Origin: Actinomycetota bacterium
GTDB taxonomy: Bacteria; Actinomycetota; Actinomycetes; Mycobacteriales; JACQDL01
Direction: 5' to 3'
Assembly: GCA_016201065.1 (NCBI GenBank)
Contig: JACQDL010000027.1
Location: 1 to 64,000, forward strand
Length of the DNA stretch: 64,000 nucleotides
Part shown: positions 18,313 through 25,814 of the stretch, piece after piece
Layout: every line of letters begins with the position of its first letter
Numbering within the stretch: the stretch's first letter is position 1
Notes under the pieces: model-generated
Database searches by the model: none
What the model was told of the DNA's origin: nothing
Seen by the model: only the letters and a program-made list of their open reading frames with translations
Translations under genes and position numbers: made by a program

Positions 18313-19584
18313 TCAGCGCTCCTTTCCAGCCAGGCTGCTCGCCGGCATCGGCGCCGGCACCTTGCCCGCCATCGGCATGTCGGCACCGATCCCGGGAACA
18401 TCGCGCCCCGGCAGCAGGACGTGCCAGTAGAACTGCTCGAACAGCCGCTTCGCGACGTGGTTCGTCCGGGACTCGGCAAGCAGCGGCAGGCCGATCCGGC
18501 CGGGGTAACGACCGGGCATCGGCTCGGTCTCGTAGTTGAAGTCGATCAGGAGGGCGCGCCCCGCGCCAGTCTCGATGAAGCAGTTGGCATGCCCGTCGTA
18601 ACGGGCCGACGGCGCCTCACCCGCGAGGTGGGCGCGCACGTTCTCGCAGAGCACGTGGCCCTCGAAGTGGGCCACCGAGCCGGCCTTCGAGGCCCGCACA
18701 TCGGCGGCGTCACCGAGCACGAAAACCTCCGGTCGCGCCATCGACTGCAAGGTCTGCTCGTCGGTCGGCACGAAGTTCAACGGGTCACCGAGACCGTCTG
18801 ACCGGCCCACCCACGCCGAGCCACCGTGCACCGGCACGACCACGGCGAGATCGAAGTCCTCCTCGCGGCCGTCGTAGCTGACCAGCCGGCCCGCGCTGCT
18901 GTCGACCTCGCCGGTGTTGTACTCGGTCACGAGGTTGATGCCGCGCTCCTCGAACATCCCACCGAGGGTCGCCGACGCGATCGGCTTGGTGAACGCTCCG
19001 TCTAACGGGGTCACCAGGCTGAGCTCCACCCGGTCGCGGATCCCGCGCCTGCGGAAGTACGCATCGGCGAGGAAGGCGAACTCCAGCGGCGCGACCGGGC
19101 ACTTGATCGGCATGTCGACGACATTGACCGCGAGCCGGCCACCGTCGAAGCTGTCCAACGCACGGGCCAGTGCGCTCGCGCCGTCGAGGGAGTAGAAGGT
19201 GAAGACGTTCTTCAGCCAGCCCGGGCCGGTGAGCCCCTCGGTCTCCTCGGGCATCAGCTCGGCGCCGGTGGCGATCACGAGCACGTCGTACCCGAGCCGG
19301 TCACCGCTGCTCATCGCGACCGTCCTGGCGTCCAGGTCGACCTGGTCCACGGTGTCCAGCCGGTAGGTCACACCCTTGGCGAGCTGTGCTGAGCGGGGCC
19401 TGACCAGTGACTCCGGCCGCGTCGTCCCGAACGGGACGAACAGCAGGCCCGGCTGGTAGATGTGCCGGTCGTCACGGTCGACGACGACGATGTCAACGCT
19501 CGCCTCGTCGGTCATCCGCCGCAGCCGGTTGGCCACCAGCGTCCCGCCCGTACCGCCGCCCAGGATCACCACTCGACGTGTCAT
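18313..19584 (-). CDS. sulfide:quinone oxidoreductase-like flavoprotein
   Basis: A 423-residue FAD/NAD(P)-dependent disulfide-oxidoreductase-fold protein. The FAD-binding motif is VVILGGGTGGTLVANRL. YDVLVIATGAELMPEET and RPEVFVLGDAADVRASKAG complete the flavin site. A redox cysteine stands in DMPIKCPVAPLEFAFLAD, as in sulfide:quinone reductases. The C-terminal part has a weakly hydrophobic region that could touch the membrane. Start is the ATG at 19584, with AGAGGA upstream. It heads an operon with TusE-like and DsrE2-like genes, so I infer sulfide (or thiol) oxidation to persulfide, then transfer. SQR rather than NADH dehydrogenase is likely but not certain. Confidence 0.82.
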   Translation of the reverse strand: MTRRVVILGGGTGGTLVANRLRRMTDEASVDIVVVDRDDRHIYQPGLLFVPFGTTRPESLVRPRSAQLAKGVTYRLDTVDQVDLDARTVAMSSGDRLGYDVLVIATGAELMPEETEGLTGPGWLKNVFTFYSLDGASALARALDSFDGGRLAVNVVDMPIKCPVAPLEFAFLADAYFRRRGIRDRVELSLVTPLDGAFTKPIASATLGGMFEERGINLVTEYNTGEVDSSAGRLVSYDGREEDFDLAVVVPVHGGSAWVGRSDGLGDPLNFVPTDEQTLQSMARPEVFVLGDAADVRASKAGSVAHFEGHVLCENVRAHLAGEAPSARYDGHANCFIETGAGRALLIDFNYETEPMPGRYPGRIGLPLLAESRTNHVAKRLFEQFYWHVLLPGRDVPGIGADMPMAGKVPAPMPASSLAGKER

Positions 19585-19715
19585 AGCCTGATCCTCTGGC
19601 ACCACGGGGGCGCAAGCAGGGGCAGAAGGTCACGATCTTCCGGGCCATCCGGGGTGGCCCAACGTCCACCACGCATCGCGGAATCTCTTCGGAGCCACCG
19701 AGGTTGCATCGGTTC

Positions 19716-20558
19716 ATGGAGATCTTGCGGTACGCCGCCTTCACGACCGACCCACGCGGTGGCAACCCCGCGGGCGTGGTGCTGGATGCCACCGGCGCCG
19801 ACGACGCGCAGATGCTTCGGGTGGCTGCGGACGTTGGCTACTCCGAGACGGCGTTCCTCATGCCGCGGGGCGAGAACCAGTTCACGGTTCGGTACTTCAG
19901 TCCCCTCGCCGAGGTGCCGTTCTGCGGACACGCGACGATCGCCGCAGCCGTGGCCCACACCGACCGGTTCGGCCCCGCCGTGCTCGGCCTCGACACCCGG
20001 GCTGGCTTCGTTCGCGTCGTCACCACGACGGCCGATGACGGCGTCACCACCGCGACGCTCACCAGCGTCACCCCGCGAATCGAGCCGCTCCCGCCGACCG
20101 ACCTGACCCTGCTGCTCGCGGCGCTGGGTTGGGCGCCGGGCGATCTCGATGCCGGGCTGCCGCCGCGGGTGGCCTTCGCTGGCGCCCGGCACCCCATTCT
20201 CGCCGCCGCCACGCGGAGCCGGTTGGCCGACCTGAGCTACGACTTCGACGCCCTGGGTGTCCTGATGGCACAACGCGACTGGACGACCGTTGACCTGGTC
20301 TGGCGGGAGTCCACGCAGGTGTTCCACGCCCGCAACCCGTTCCCACCTGGTGGGGTCATCGAGGACCCCGCCACGGGTGCGGCGGCCGCTGCTCTCGGTG
20401 GCTACCTACGCGAACGTGAGCTGGTTGCCCCGCCGGTCACGCTCACCGTGTTCCAGGGCGAGGACATGGGTCGGCCCAGCGTGCTCACGGTGCACGTCCC
20501 ACTCGATCCTGAGGCCGGCATCGGCGTGACCGGAACCGCCGTCGCCCTCCCGGCATAG
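19716..20558 (+). CDS. PhzF-family isomerase
   Basis: A 280-residue protein of the diaminopimelate-epimerase-like PhzF fold. Seen: GNPAGVVLDA, the acid-base glutamate in VGYSETAFLMP, VPFCGHATIAAAVAH, and the C-terminal half-site EDPATGAAAAALGGYL. PhzF isomerises a phenazine precursor, but most family members have unknown substrates; no phenazine genes are here. Start taken at the ATG at 19716, the first residue of the conserved domain; a TTG 12 bases earlier is possible. Divergent from the flavoprotein gene over 131 bases. Confidence 0.85.
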   Translation: MEILRYAAFTTDPRGGNPAGVVLDATGADDAQMLRVAADVGYSETAFLMPRGENQFTVRYFSPLAEVPFCGHATIAAAVAHTDRFGPAVLGLDTRAGFVRVVTTTADDGVTTATLTSVTPRIEPLPPTDLTLLLAALGWAPGDLDAGLPPRVAFAGARHPILAAATRSRLADLSYDFDALGVLMAQRDWTTVDLVWRESTQVFHARNPFPPGGVIEDPATGAAAAALGGYLRERELVAPPVTLTVFQGEDMGRPSVLTVHVPLDPEAGIGVTGTAVALPA

Positions 20559-20644
20559 CCACCTGCGGGTGTCCTCCCACGCCCAGCGCCGTCCGAGTGG
20601 GTGGGCGGGTCCGGTGGCGGCGACCGCACCAGGCTCCTACACTA

Positions 20645-20662
20645 TTCCATAATCTTTTGGAA
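20645..20662. promoter_or_regulatory. candidate ArsR operator
   Basis: TTCCA-N8-TGGAA forms an inverted repeat inside an unusually A/T-rich island (20641-20664), directly ahead of the ribosome-binding site of the ArsR-rhodanese gene. This is the usual place for autoregulation by ArsR proteins. Confidence 0.45.
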
Positions 20663-20674
20663 GAAGGGGAGACC

Positions 20675-21343
20675 GTGGGTGACCGGCGCGCGAAGGACGC
20701 ACTGTGGGAACAGTTCGCGGCCGTGGGCAAGGCCCTGGCCAGCCCGAAGCGGCTGGAGCTGCTCGACCTGCTCGCGCAGGGTGAGCGCAGCGTGGACGGC
20801 CTCGCCAGGGCGGCCGGCCTCGGGGTGACGAGTTGCTCGGCCCATCTGCAGACCCTGCGCCACGCCGGCCTGGTCCGCACGCGCCGGGCCGGCACCACCG
20901 TCTTCTACTCCCTGGCCGGCGACGACGTGGCCACCCTGCTGGCCCAGGTACGGGCGGTCGCCGCCGCCCACCGGGCGGAGACCCAGCGGGCCCGGCTGGC
21001 CTACCTGGGCGGCGACGACGGCGTCGAGCAGGTGTCGCGGGAGGAGCTGCTGGCCCGGGCGAACGCCGGCGGCGTGGTCGTGCTCGACGTCCGCCCGACC
21101 GAGGAGTACGAGGCGGGGCACATTCCCGGGGCCGTGTCCGTGCCGGTGGAGACCCTCGCCGCCCGCCTGGCGGAGCTACCGTCCGAGGTGGCCGTCGTGG
21201 CCTACTGCCGCGGCGCCTACTGCGTGCTCGCCCACGACGCGGTCCGGCTGCTCCGCGCTCGGGGTGTCGCGGCGGGCCGGCTCGCCGACGGGATGGTGGA
21301 GTGGCGCCTGGCCGGGCTACCGGTGGCCACCGGAACGACCTGA
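20675..21343 (+). CDS. ArsR-family regulator fused to a rhodanese domain
   Basis: A 222-residue fusion. Residues 5-95 are an ArsR/SmtB winged HTH (ALASPKRLELLDLLAQGERS, and SCSAHLQTLRHAGLVRTRR). Residues about 125-220 are a rhodanese domain (VVVLDVRPTEEYEAGHIPGA) with active-site loop CRGAYC, able to hold a persulfide on the first cysteine. The classic ArsR metal-binding ELCVCDL motif is absent. The fusion therefore suggests a sensor of sulfane sulfur or thiol oxidation. GTG start at 20675 with AAGGGGAG upstream. Likely first gene of an operon with the two small membrane proteins downstream. Confidence 0.9.
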   Translation: MGDRRAKDALWEQFAAVGKALASPKRLELLDLLAQGERSVDGLARAAGLGVTSCSAHLQTLRHAGLVRTRRAGTTVFYSLAGDDVATLLAQVRAVAAAHRAETQRARLAYLGGDDGVEQVSREELLARANAGGVVVLDVRPTEEYEAGHIPGAVSVPVETLAARLAELPSEVAVVAYCRGAYCVLAHDAVRLLRARGVAAGRLADGMVEWRLAGLPVATGTT

Positions 21344-21434
21344 CCGGGACCAACGCCCCTGGCACGCTCCCGGCACAGCGGCCACGGTGAACACGACCCG
21401 CTCCTTCCACGCAGAGATAGCCGGAGGTAACGCA

Positions 21435-21686
21435 ATGATGTATGGGTACGGGCCCGGCTGGGCCTGGATGATGCTGATGCCACTGGTGTGGATCGCGCTG
21501 ATCGCCGTGATCGTCTGGGCTGTCATGAGGCTGATCCAGCGTCCCAGCGACGGCGGGCGCGACCTGCCACGTCGGGAGACCCCGCAGGAGATCCTCGACC
21601 GCCGGTTCGCGCTCGGCGAGATCGACGCCGACACCTACGCCCAGTCACGCGCCCGCCTGGCAGGCCGGGAGCCAGGGTCACCATGA
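21435..21686 (+). CDS. small SHOCT-domain membrane protein
   Basis: An 83-residue protein with one transmembrane helix near the N-terminus (MLMPLVWIALIAVIVWAVM). The C-terminal SHOCT motif is TPQEILDRRFALGEIDADTY. SHOCT domains are short oligomerisation elements of unknown specific role. The ATG at 21435 has CGGAGG 8 bases upstream. Its stop overlaps the next start (ATGA), so the two are coupled. It lies 91 bases after the ArsR-rhodanese gene. Confidence 0.85.
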   Translation: MMYGYGPGWAWMMLMPLVWIALIAVIVWAVMRLIQRPSDGGRDLPRRETPQEILDRRFALGEIDADTYAQSRARLAGREPGSP

Positions 21687-22321
21687 GCTGGCTACGCCTC
21701 CGGTGGCTACCACTCGCTGTGCTCGTCGCCGCGACGGCCACCCTGTTCGCCTCGATCGCATGGACCGCTGGCGGCGCCACGGCGTGGCCGACCAGCGGGA
21801 TCGTGGCGCCGGTGGCGCCCGTCGACGGGCCGGTACGCGACCTGGACGACGCCGAGCGCGCCGCCGAGCGGTTCGCCGAGCAGTGGGGGCTGGGCGTCGG
21901 CGAGGTCATGCGGTTCGACAACGGCTTCTACGCCGAGCTCGTCGACTCCGCGGGCAACGGCGCCACCGAGGTGCTCATCGACCCGCAGAGCGGCGCCGTC
22001 GGCCTGGAGTGGGGGCCGGCGATGATGTGGAACACCGGCCAAGGCATGCACCGCGGTCGTGGCCACGGCGGCGGCTACAGCGTCGGCGCCACCATCAGCC
22101 CGGACCAGGCCCGCCGCATCGCCGACGCCTGGCTGCGCGCCAACCGCCCGGGCGAGCACGCCGACCAGGCCGAGGCGTTCCCTGGCTACTACACGCTGCA
22201 CACGCTGCGCGGAGACCGGGTTGCCGGCATGCTGTCCGTCCACGCCACCTCGGGCGCGGTCTGGTACCACAGCTGGCACGGCCGCTTCATCGACATGCTC
22301 GATCACTCCGATGCCGGGTAG
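21683..22321 (+). CDS. exported or membrane-anchored PepSY-like protein
   Basis: A 212-residue protein with an N-terminal hydrophobic helix (WLPLAVLVAATATLFASIAW), then extracytoplasmic sequence with two similar blocks, around residues 55-110 and 135-200. Each pairs an amphipathic helix (DAERAAERFAEQW; ISPDQARRIADAWL) with a strand/hairpin ending in DPQSGAV or HATSGAV. That architecture resembles PepSY domains. A His/Gly/Met-rich middle (MMWNTGQGMHRGRGHGGG) could bind metal. Coupled to the SHOCT gene by an ATGA overlap. Its 3' end overlaps the convergent hydrolase gene by 19 bases. Confidence 0.75.
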   Translation: MSWLRLRWLPLAVLVAATATLFASIAWTAGGATAWPTSGIVAPVAPVDGPVRDLDDAERAAERFAEQWGLGVGEVMRFDNGFYAELVDSAGNGATEVLIDPQSGAVGLEWGPAMMWNTGQGMHRGRGHGGGYSVGATISPDQARRIADAWLRANRPGEHADQAEAFPGYYTLHTLRGDRVAGMLSVHATSGAVWYHSWHGRFIDMLDHSDAG

Positions 22322-22767
22322 TCCCACGAGACGGTGCGGCCGAGACACCAGTCCAGGATGGCCGGCCACGGACCAAACCCATCCTGTGGGGTGATGTGCC
22401 CGGCTCTACGGAGTACGACGGCGTCCAGTGCTGGCAGAGCGTCCTCCAGGACGGCCGGGTCCGGAGGCGAGACGAGAAGAACGCGGTCCACGGCCGTCCC
22501 GGTCGCGCGCGCAGCGTGGTGTAGCCATAGGAGAACGCCGAGGCTGTGCGCGACGACGGTCACATTGCGGTCGCCGGCTTCCGCGAGAATCTTGTCGAGG
22601 ACGGTGAGCCAGTGGTCGAGGACGGGCAGGTCCGCCTCGGGCAGTTGCTCGTAGGACACCTGCTCGCCTCGTTCCCGTAGAGACTCCGCGAGCCAGCGCT
22701 GCCAATGCCCCACCGGCCGCCAGTTCTCCCAGCCGTGCACGATCACGAACGCCGCCGTGTCGCTCAT
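22303..22767 (-). CDS. RBBP9/YdeN-like alpha/beta hydrolase with internal deletion
   Basis: A 154-residue relative of RBBP9/YdeN serine hydrolases. It keeps FVIVHGWENWRPVGHWQRWL, the nucleophile elbow VVAHSLGVLLWLHH, and the catalytic-histidine end AGHITPQDGFGPWPAILDW. The family is about 180-190 residues long. Between LPALDAVVL and RRAGHI the usual stretch with the catalytic aspartate (VVAS-nD-y type) is missing, about 30-35 residues. The protein may therefore be inactive. ATG at 22767 with GGAGG upstream. Could be a degenerating gene even though the frame is intact. Confidence 0.7.
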   Translation of the reverse strand: MSDTAAFVIVHGWENWRPVGHWQRWLAESLRERGEQVSYEQLPEADLPVLDHWLTVLDKILAEAGDRNVTVVAHSLGVLLWLHHAARATGTAVDRVLLVSPPDPAVLEDALPALDAVVLRRAGHITPQDGFGPWPAILDWCLGRTVSWDYPASE

Positions 22768-22868
22768 GCCGTCGCCTCCGGGTACGGGCTTCGCAGCTTG
22801 ACAACTCCATGATCGGTGCGGGGGTCGTGCCCACGGCGCGTCTCGCACGGCGTGTTGCCCAGATCGGC

Positions 22869-23483
22869 CTAGCTCGGGAAGGCCTCCGCGAAGAGTCTTT
22901 CGAGCTCAGCCGTGGCTTCGCCGGTGTAGCCGCAGCCGTTGACGGTGCCGTCGAAGGCGGTCACGAGGTAGCGCCTACCTGGGATGAAGTCCACGCCGTC
23001 GAGCGACACCGTGTCCGCTGTCGCCGTCAGGGTCACGACATCAGCGGTCCCTCCCTTGTACCAGTGGTCAACGGTCAGGGTGACCATGCCCTGGTGAACC
23101 GTCGTGACGGTCCCGCCGAACCCCATCTGGAAGCCCTGCAGGACCGCGATGCTGAACTGTGCACACGACTGCAGGCTGGTGCCGCCGCCCGCGACCTTGA
23201 GTGCCAGCGTCGTCTTGGCCCTTGGTGCGGTGGCGGGGCCGTCGGACGCGGCGACAACTGCACCAACGCCGAGCGCGATGGCCGCCGCTGCCGCCGCGGC
23301 CACGAGGGCGGGCTTTCGCCAACGCGTGCCGGTGCTCGTCCGGGTCTGGTCGTGCATCTGGGTCTGCATCACGCGCTCCAACAACTCGTGAACCCTCGGG
23401 CTCGTGGACGGGTCGACAGGGACCGAGGTCGGCAGCGGGTCGACCCGCGACAACCGGGCCCGAAGATCATCGTCGCTGGTCAT
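22869..23483 (-). CDS. membrane protein paired with ECF sigma factor (possible anti-sigma or effector)
   Basis: A 204-residue protein: a cytoplasmic N-terminus (residues 1-60, charged), one transmembrane helix (PALVAAAAAAAIALGVGAVV), then an extracytoplasmic beta-rich domain with cysteines in LQSCAQFSIAV and NGCGYTGEA. Its ATG overlaps the sigma-factor stop (ATGA), the usual layout for a sigma factor and its membrane-bound partner. No zinc-binding HXXXCXXC anti-sigma motif is visible, so regulation of the sigma factor is inferred from context only. Confidence 0.75.
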   Translation of the reverse strand: MTSDDDLRARLSRVDPLPTSVPVDPSTSPRVHELLERVMQTQMHDQTRTSTGTRWRKPALVAAAAAAAIALGVGAVVAASDGPATAPRAKTTLALKVAGGGTSLQSCAQFSIAVLQGFQMGFGGTVTTVHQGMVTLTVDHWYKGGTADVVTLTATADTVSLDGVDFIPGRRYLVTAFDGTVNGCGYTGEATAELERLFAEAFPS

Positions 23484-24022
23484 GGAGCTACCTCCTCGCC
23501 CTGTTGCTTCAGTGGATGTCCGGGTGAGCCGTTGTCCTTTCGCCGGAGCAGCTCGGCCTTGAGCTTCTGCATCGCGCGGTGGAGACGAATGCTCGCGGCG
23601 TTGGGGGTGATGCCCAGGACGACGGCGATCTCGCGCGGAGGAAGCACCTCCCAGGCCCACAGCCGCAGCACCTCGCGATCACCCTCGGGCAGCCGGCCGA
23701 GCGCCTCGCCCAGGACCGGGTCATCACTGGCTGGCGCCGGCTGGCGTTCACCTGCGAGGCGGTGGACAAGCTTGAGATGCCGATCGGCGCCCCGCCGCCT
23801 GTTCGCCAGGCAACCGCGGGCAACGCCGTAGCACCAGGCGAGCGACGCCTCTGCGGGGATGTCGTCCACGCGCCGCCACATCACCAGCAGCGTGTCGCCG
23901 AGGACGTCATCGGCGCTGGCGGGGTCGATGCGCCGCCGTAGATATCGCTGAAGGGGTTCGTAGACCTCAGCGACGAACGTTTCGAAGCGCCGCCGGCGCA
24001 CGGAAAGATCAGTTATGTCCAT
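23480..24022 (-). CDS. ECF-type sigma-70 family RNA polymerase sigma factor
   Basis: A 180-residue sigma factor. Region 2: FETFVAEVYEPLQRYLRRRI, then ADDVLGDTLLVMWRRVDDIP. Region 4: LGRLPEGDREVLRLWAWEVL and PREIAVVLGITPNAASIRLH, the -35 recognition helix. Length is typical for ECF factors. ATG at 24022 with AAGGA upstream. Coupled to the downstream membrane protein. Its promoter would lie in or before the 103-residue reading frame upstream, whose 3' end overlaps this start by 10 bases. Confidence 0.9.
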   Translation of the reverse strand: MDITDLSVRRRRFETFVAEVYEPLQRYLRRRIDPASADDVLGDTLLVMWRRVDDIPAEASLAWCYGVARGCLANRRRGADRHLKLVHRLAGERQPAPASDDPVLGEALGRLPEGDREVLRLWAWEVLPPREIAVVLGITPNAASIRLHRAMQKLKAELLRRKDNGSPGHPLKQQGEEVAP

Positions 24023-24324
24023 ATTGCGTCCTTCGGCGCACAGATCCATTGGCCGCTGCGCCAGGCCGCGGTGAAGGTACGGCGCCGCGACGTTCCGGCG
24101 AGATCCACGGCGAGCAGGTCCGGACTGTCGCTGTCTGCGGCGTCCAGGATGTGGTGGAGCGGGTTGGTGCGCCGCATCCTCCACGTTCCAGTGCGAAATG
24201 TCCCGGCCGACGGTCGAACTCGAAGGTGCCGATGACCCGCATTCCACAGCGTCACCCCACAGTCGAGGTAGCACCGCCGCTGGCCGGCGTGGTCGATCGC
24301 CAACCCTGACCAGAACCAATCCAC
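24013..24324 (-). pseudogene. hypothetical protein remnant cut by the IS607-type element
   Basis: The frame has coding-like composition and ends in a plausible protein (NPLHHILDAADSDSPDLLAV, TFTAAWRSGQWICAP). It overlaps the sigma-factor start by 10 bases, as a cotranscribed gene would. Its 5' end falls within about 20 bases of the probable right end of the transposable element, and it has no good ribosome-binding site. I therefore read it as the 3' part of a host gene truncated by the insertion. No family recognised; a complete small protein from the GTG at 24324 is the alternative. Confidence 0.4.
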
Positions 24325-25814
24325 GCGTGGGACTCCCGCTCTCGGGGCAGGCCGGCAACGCGAGCGCGCCGCCGCCGCCGCTCAGACGGCACGGACAGCG
24401 ACCGGGTTCCCTGTCCGAGCAGCCGTTGCTGGTCAGGAAGCGTGAGTTGGCTCCCGCCCCGCGGCCTGCCTTGCGGCAGGACGGTCCCGGTCTGACGCGC
24501 CGAAGCGATGCCGGGTTGACGCTTCACGGCCACCAGCCCCAGGGATGGGGTCTTACGGTCGGCTCCACGTCCAGCCACCGGGCCACTCCCGGCGGTGTCC
24601 ACCTCACGCGCGATCGCGGCAAGGTTCCGTGCGGCGTTCAGGTCCCGATCCAGGGACGCGCCGCAGGTGGTGCAGATGTAGGTTCGCTCGGCCAGGGTCA
24701 GCTTGGCTTTCACCGCACCGCAGGCAGAGCATGTCTTGGAGCTGGGGAACCAGCGGTCAGCGACGACAAGGATGCCGCCGTTCCATTCGGTCTTGTAGGC
24801 TAGTCGACGCCGCAGTTCGGCGAACCCGGCATCGGCGATGTGCCGCGCCAGCCGTCGGTTACGGACCATCCCGGCGACGTTGAGGTCTTCCACCACAACG
24901 GTGCCGTACTCGCGGGCGAGGCCGGTAGTCAACTTGTGCAGGCCATCGCGGCGAAGGTTCGCCACCCGGGCATGGACCCGCGCGAGCCGCCTTTGCGTCA
25001 CGGCCCAGCGTCCGGAGGCTCGCTGGCCGGTACGCCGGTTCGGTCCCTGCCTGCGGGACGCGGTCCGAGCCGCGTGACGCAACCGCCGTCCGGCGGTGTC
25101 GAGATGGCGCGGGTTGGGAACAACCTGCCCGGTCGACAGGACGGCCAGGGCCTTGATTCCCACATCAACACCGACAGTGGCACCCGGCCGGATCGGGGTG
25201 CGTTCAGCCCGGTCGACCTCGACGCAGAACGCCACATGCCACCGGCCACCGTCGCAGCGCACCGTGGCCGACATGACCCGTGCCGTACCGGCTTCGATCC
25301 TGCGGACGAGCTTGCGGGTGGACTCGTGCACCTTCAGTCGACCCAACCTGGGAAGGGTGATGTGCGTCCGGTCCGGCTCGACCCGGATGGTGCCGGTGGT
25401 GAACCGCACCGCCGGAGTGCTCCGGCGGCGGGACTTGAACCGGGGGAACCCGACCGGCCGACCAGCGCGCTTGCCGGTGCGGGAGTCGTCCCAGTTCTTC
25501 AACGCCCGCGCGAGGGCGTCCAGGCCGGTGTTGTACGCCTCTTTGGAGCACTCCGCCCACCACGGCGCCACCCGCTGCTTAGCCTGGTTCCACTGCCTGC
25601 GCAGGGCCGGTAGGGTCCACCCGGCCGAAGGGGTCAGGTCGGTGATGTCGTAGGTCCGCTCGGCGGCCCGCTGGTCCATGACCGCCTTGACCTGGGCCGA
25701 GGACCAGTTGTAGGCAACCCGGGCTGCTCCGGCGTGGGAGAGTGCTGCCCGCTCCTGGGTGTTGCGCGGCGCGCCCGGTTTGCTGACGCGCGACGCCCGT
25801 ACAGGCGAACGCAC
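24252..25814 (-). CDS. tnpB: TnpB RNA-guided nuclease of an IS607/IS605-type element
   Basis: Frame of 520 residues; the TnpB core ends about 90 residues before the stop. RuvC-like catalytic acids are all present: GVDVGIKALAVLS (Asp), VVVEDLNVAGM (Glu), SLDRDLNAARNLA (Asp). The zinc-finger cysteines are in CSACGAV and CTTCGAS. The N-terminal helix-rich region with WWAECSKEAYNTGLDALARA and GRPVGFPRFKSRRR is typical. TnpB proteins cut DNA guided by an RNA made from the element's end. The extreme N-terminus (usual YRFALDP) is not recognisable, and the C-terminal tail seems to read out of the element. It follows a broken serine recombinase gene, whose 3' end it overlaps. Confidence 0.88.
   Translation of the reverse strand: MRSPVRASRVSKPGAPRNTQERAALSHAGAARVAYNWSSAQVKAVMDQRAAERTYDITDLTPSAGWTLPALRRQWNQAKQRVAPWWAECSKEAYNTGLDALARALKNWDDSRTGKRAGRPVGFPRFKSRRRSTPAVRFTTGTIRVEPDRTHITLPRLGRLKVHESTRKLVRRIEAGTARVMSATVRCDGGRWHVAFCVEVDRAERTPIRPGATVGVDVGIKALAVLSTGQVVPNPRHLDTAGRRLRHAARTASRRQGPNRRTGQRASGRWAVTQRRLARVHARVANLRRDGLHKLTTGLAREYGTVVVEDLNVAGMVRNRRLARHIADAGFAELRRRLAYKTEWNGGILVVADRWFPSSKTCSACGAVKAKLTLAERTYICTTCGASLDRDLNAARNLAAIAREVDTAGSGPVAGRGADRKTPSLGLVAVKRQPGIASARQTGTVLPQGRPRGGSQLTLPDQQRLLGQGTRSLSVPSERRRRRARVAGLPRERESHAWIGSGQGWRSTTPASGGATSTVG

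Noticed and set aside
17473-19584. Dissimilatory sulfite reduction or Hdr-type sulfur oxidation locus
   Set aside because: No dsrAB, hdr or sox genes are present, and the DsrC-like protein lacks one of the two cysteines needed for that cycle.
19716-20558. Phenazine biosynthesis cluster because of a PhzF homolog
   Set aside because: No other phenazine gene is nearby, and PhzF-fold proteins are widespread with unrelated functions.
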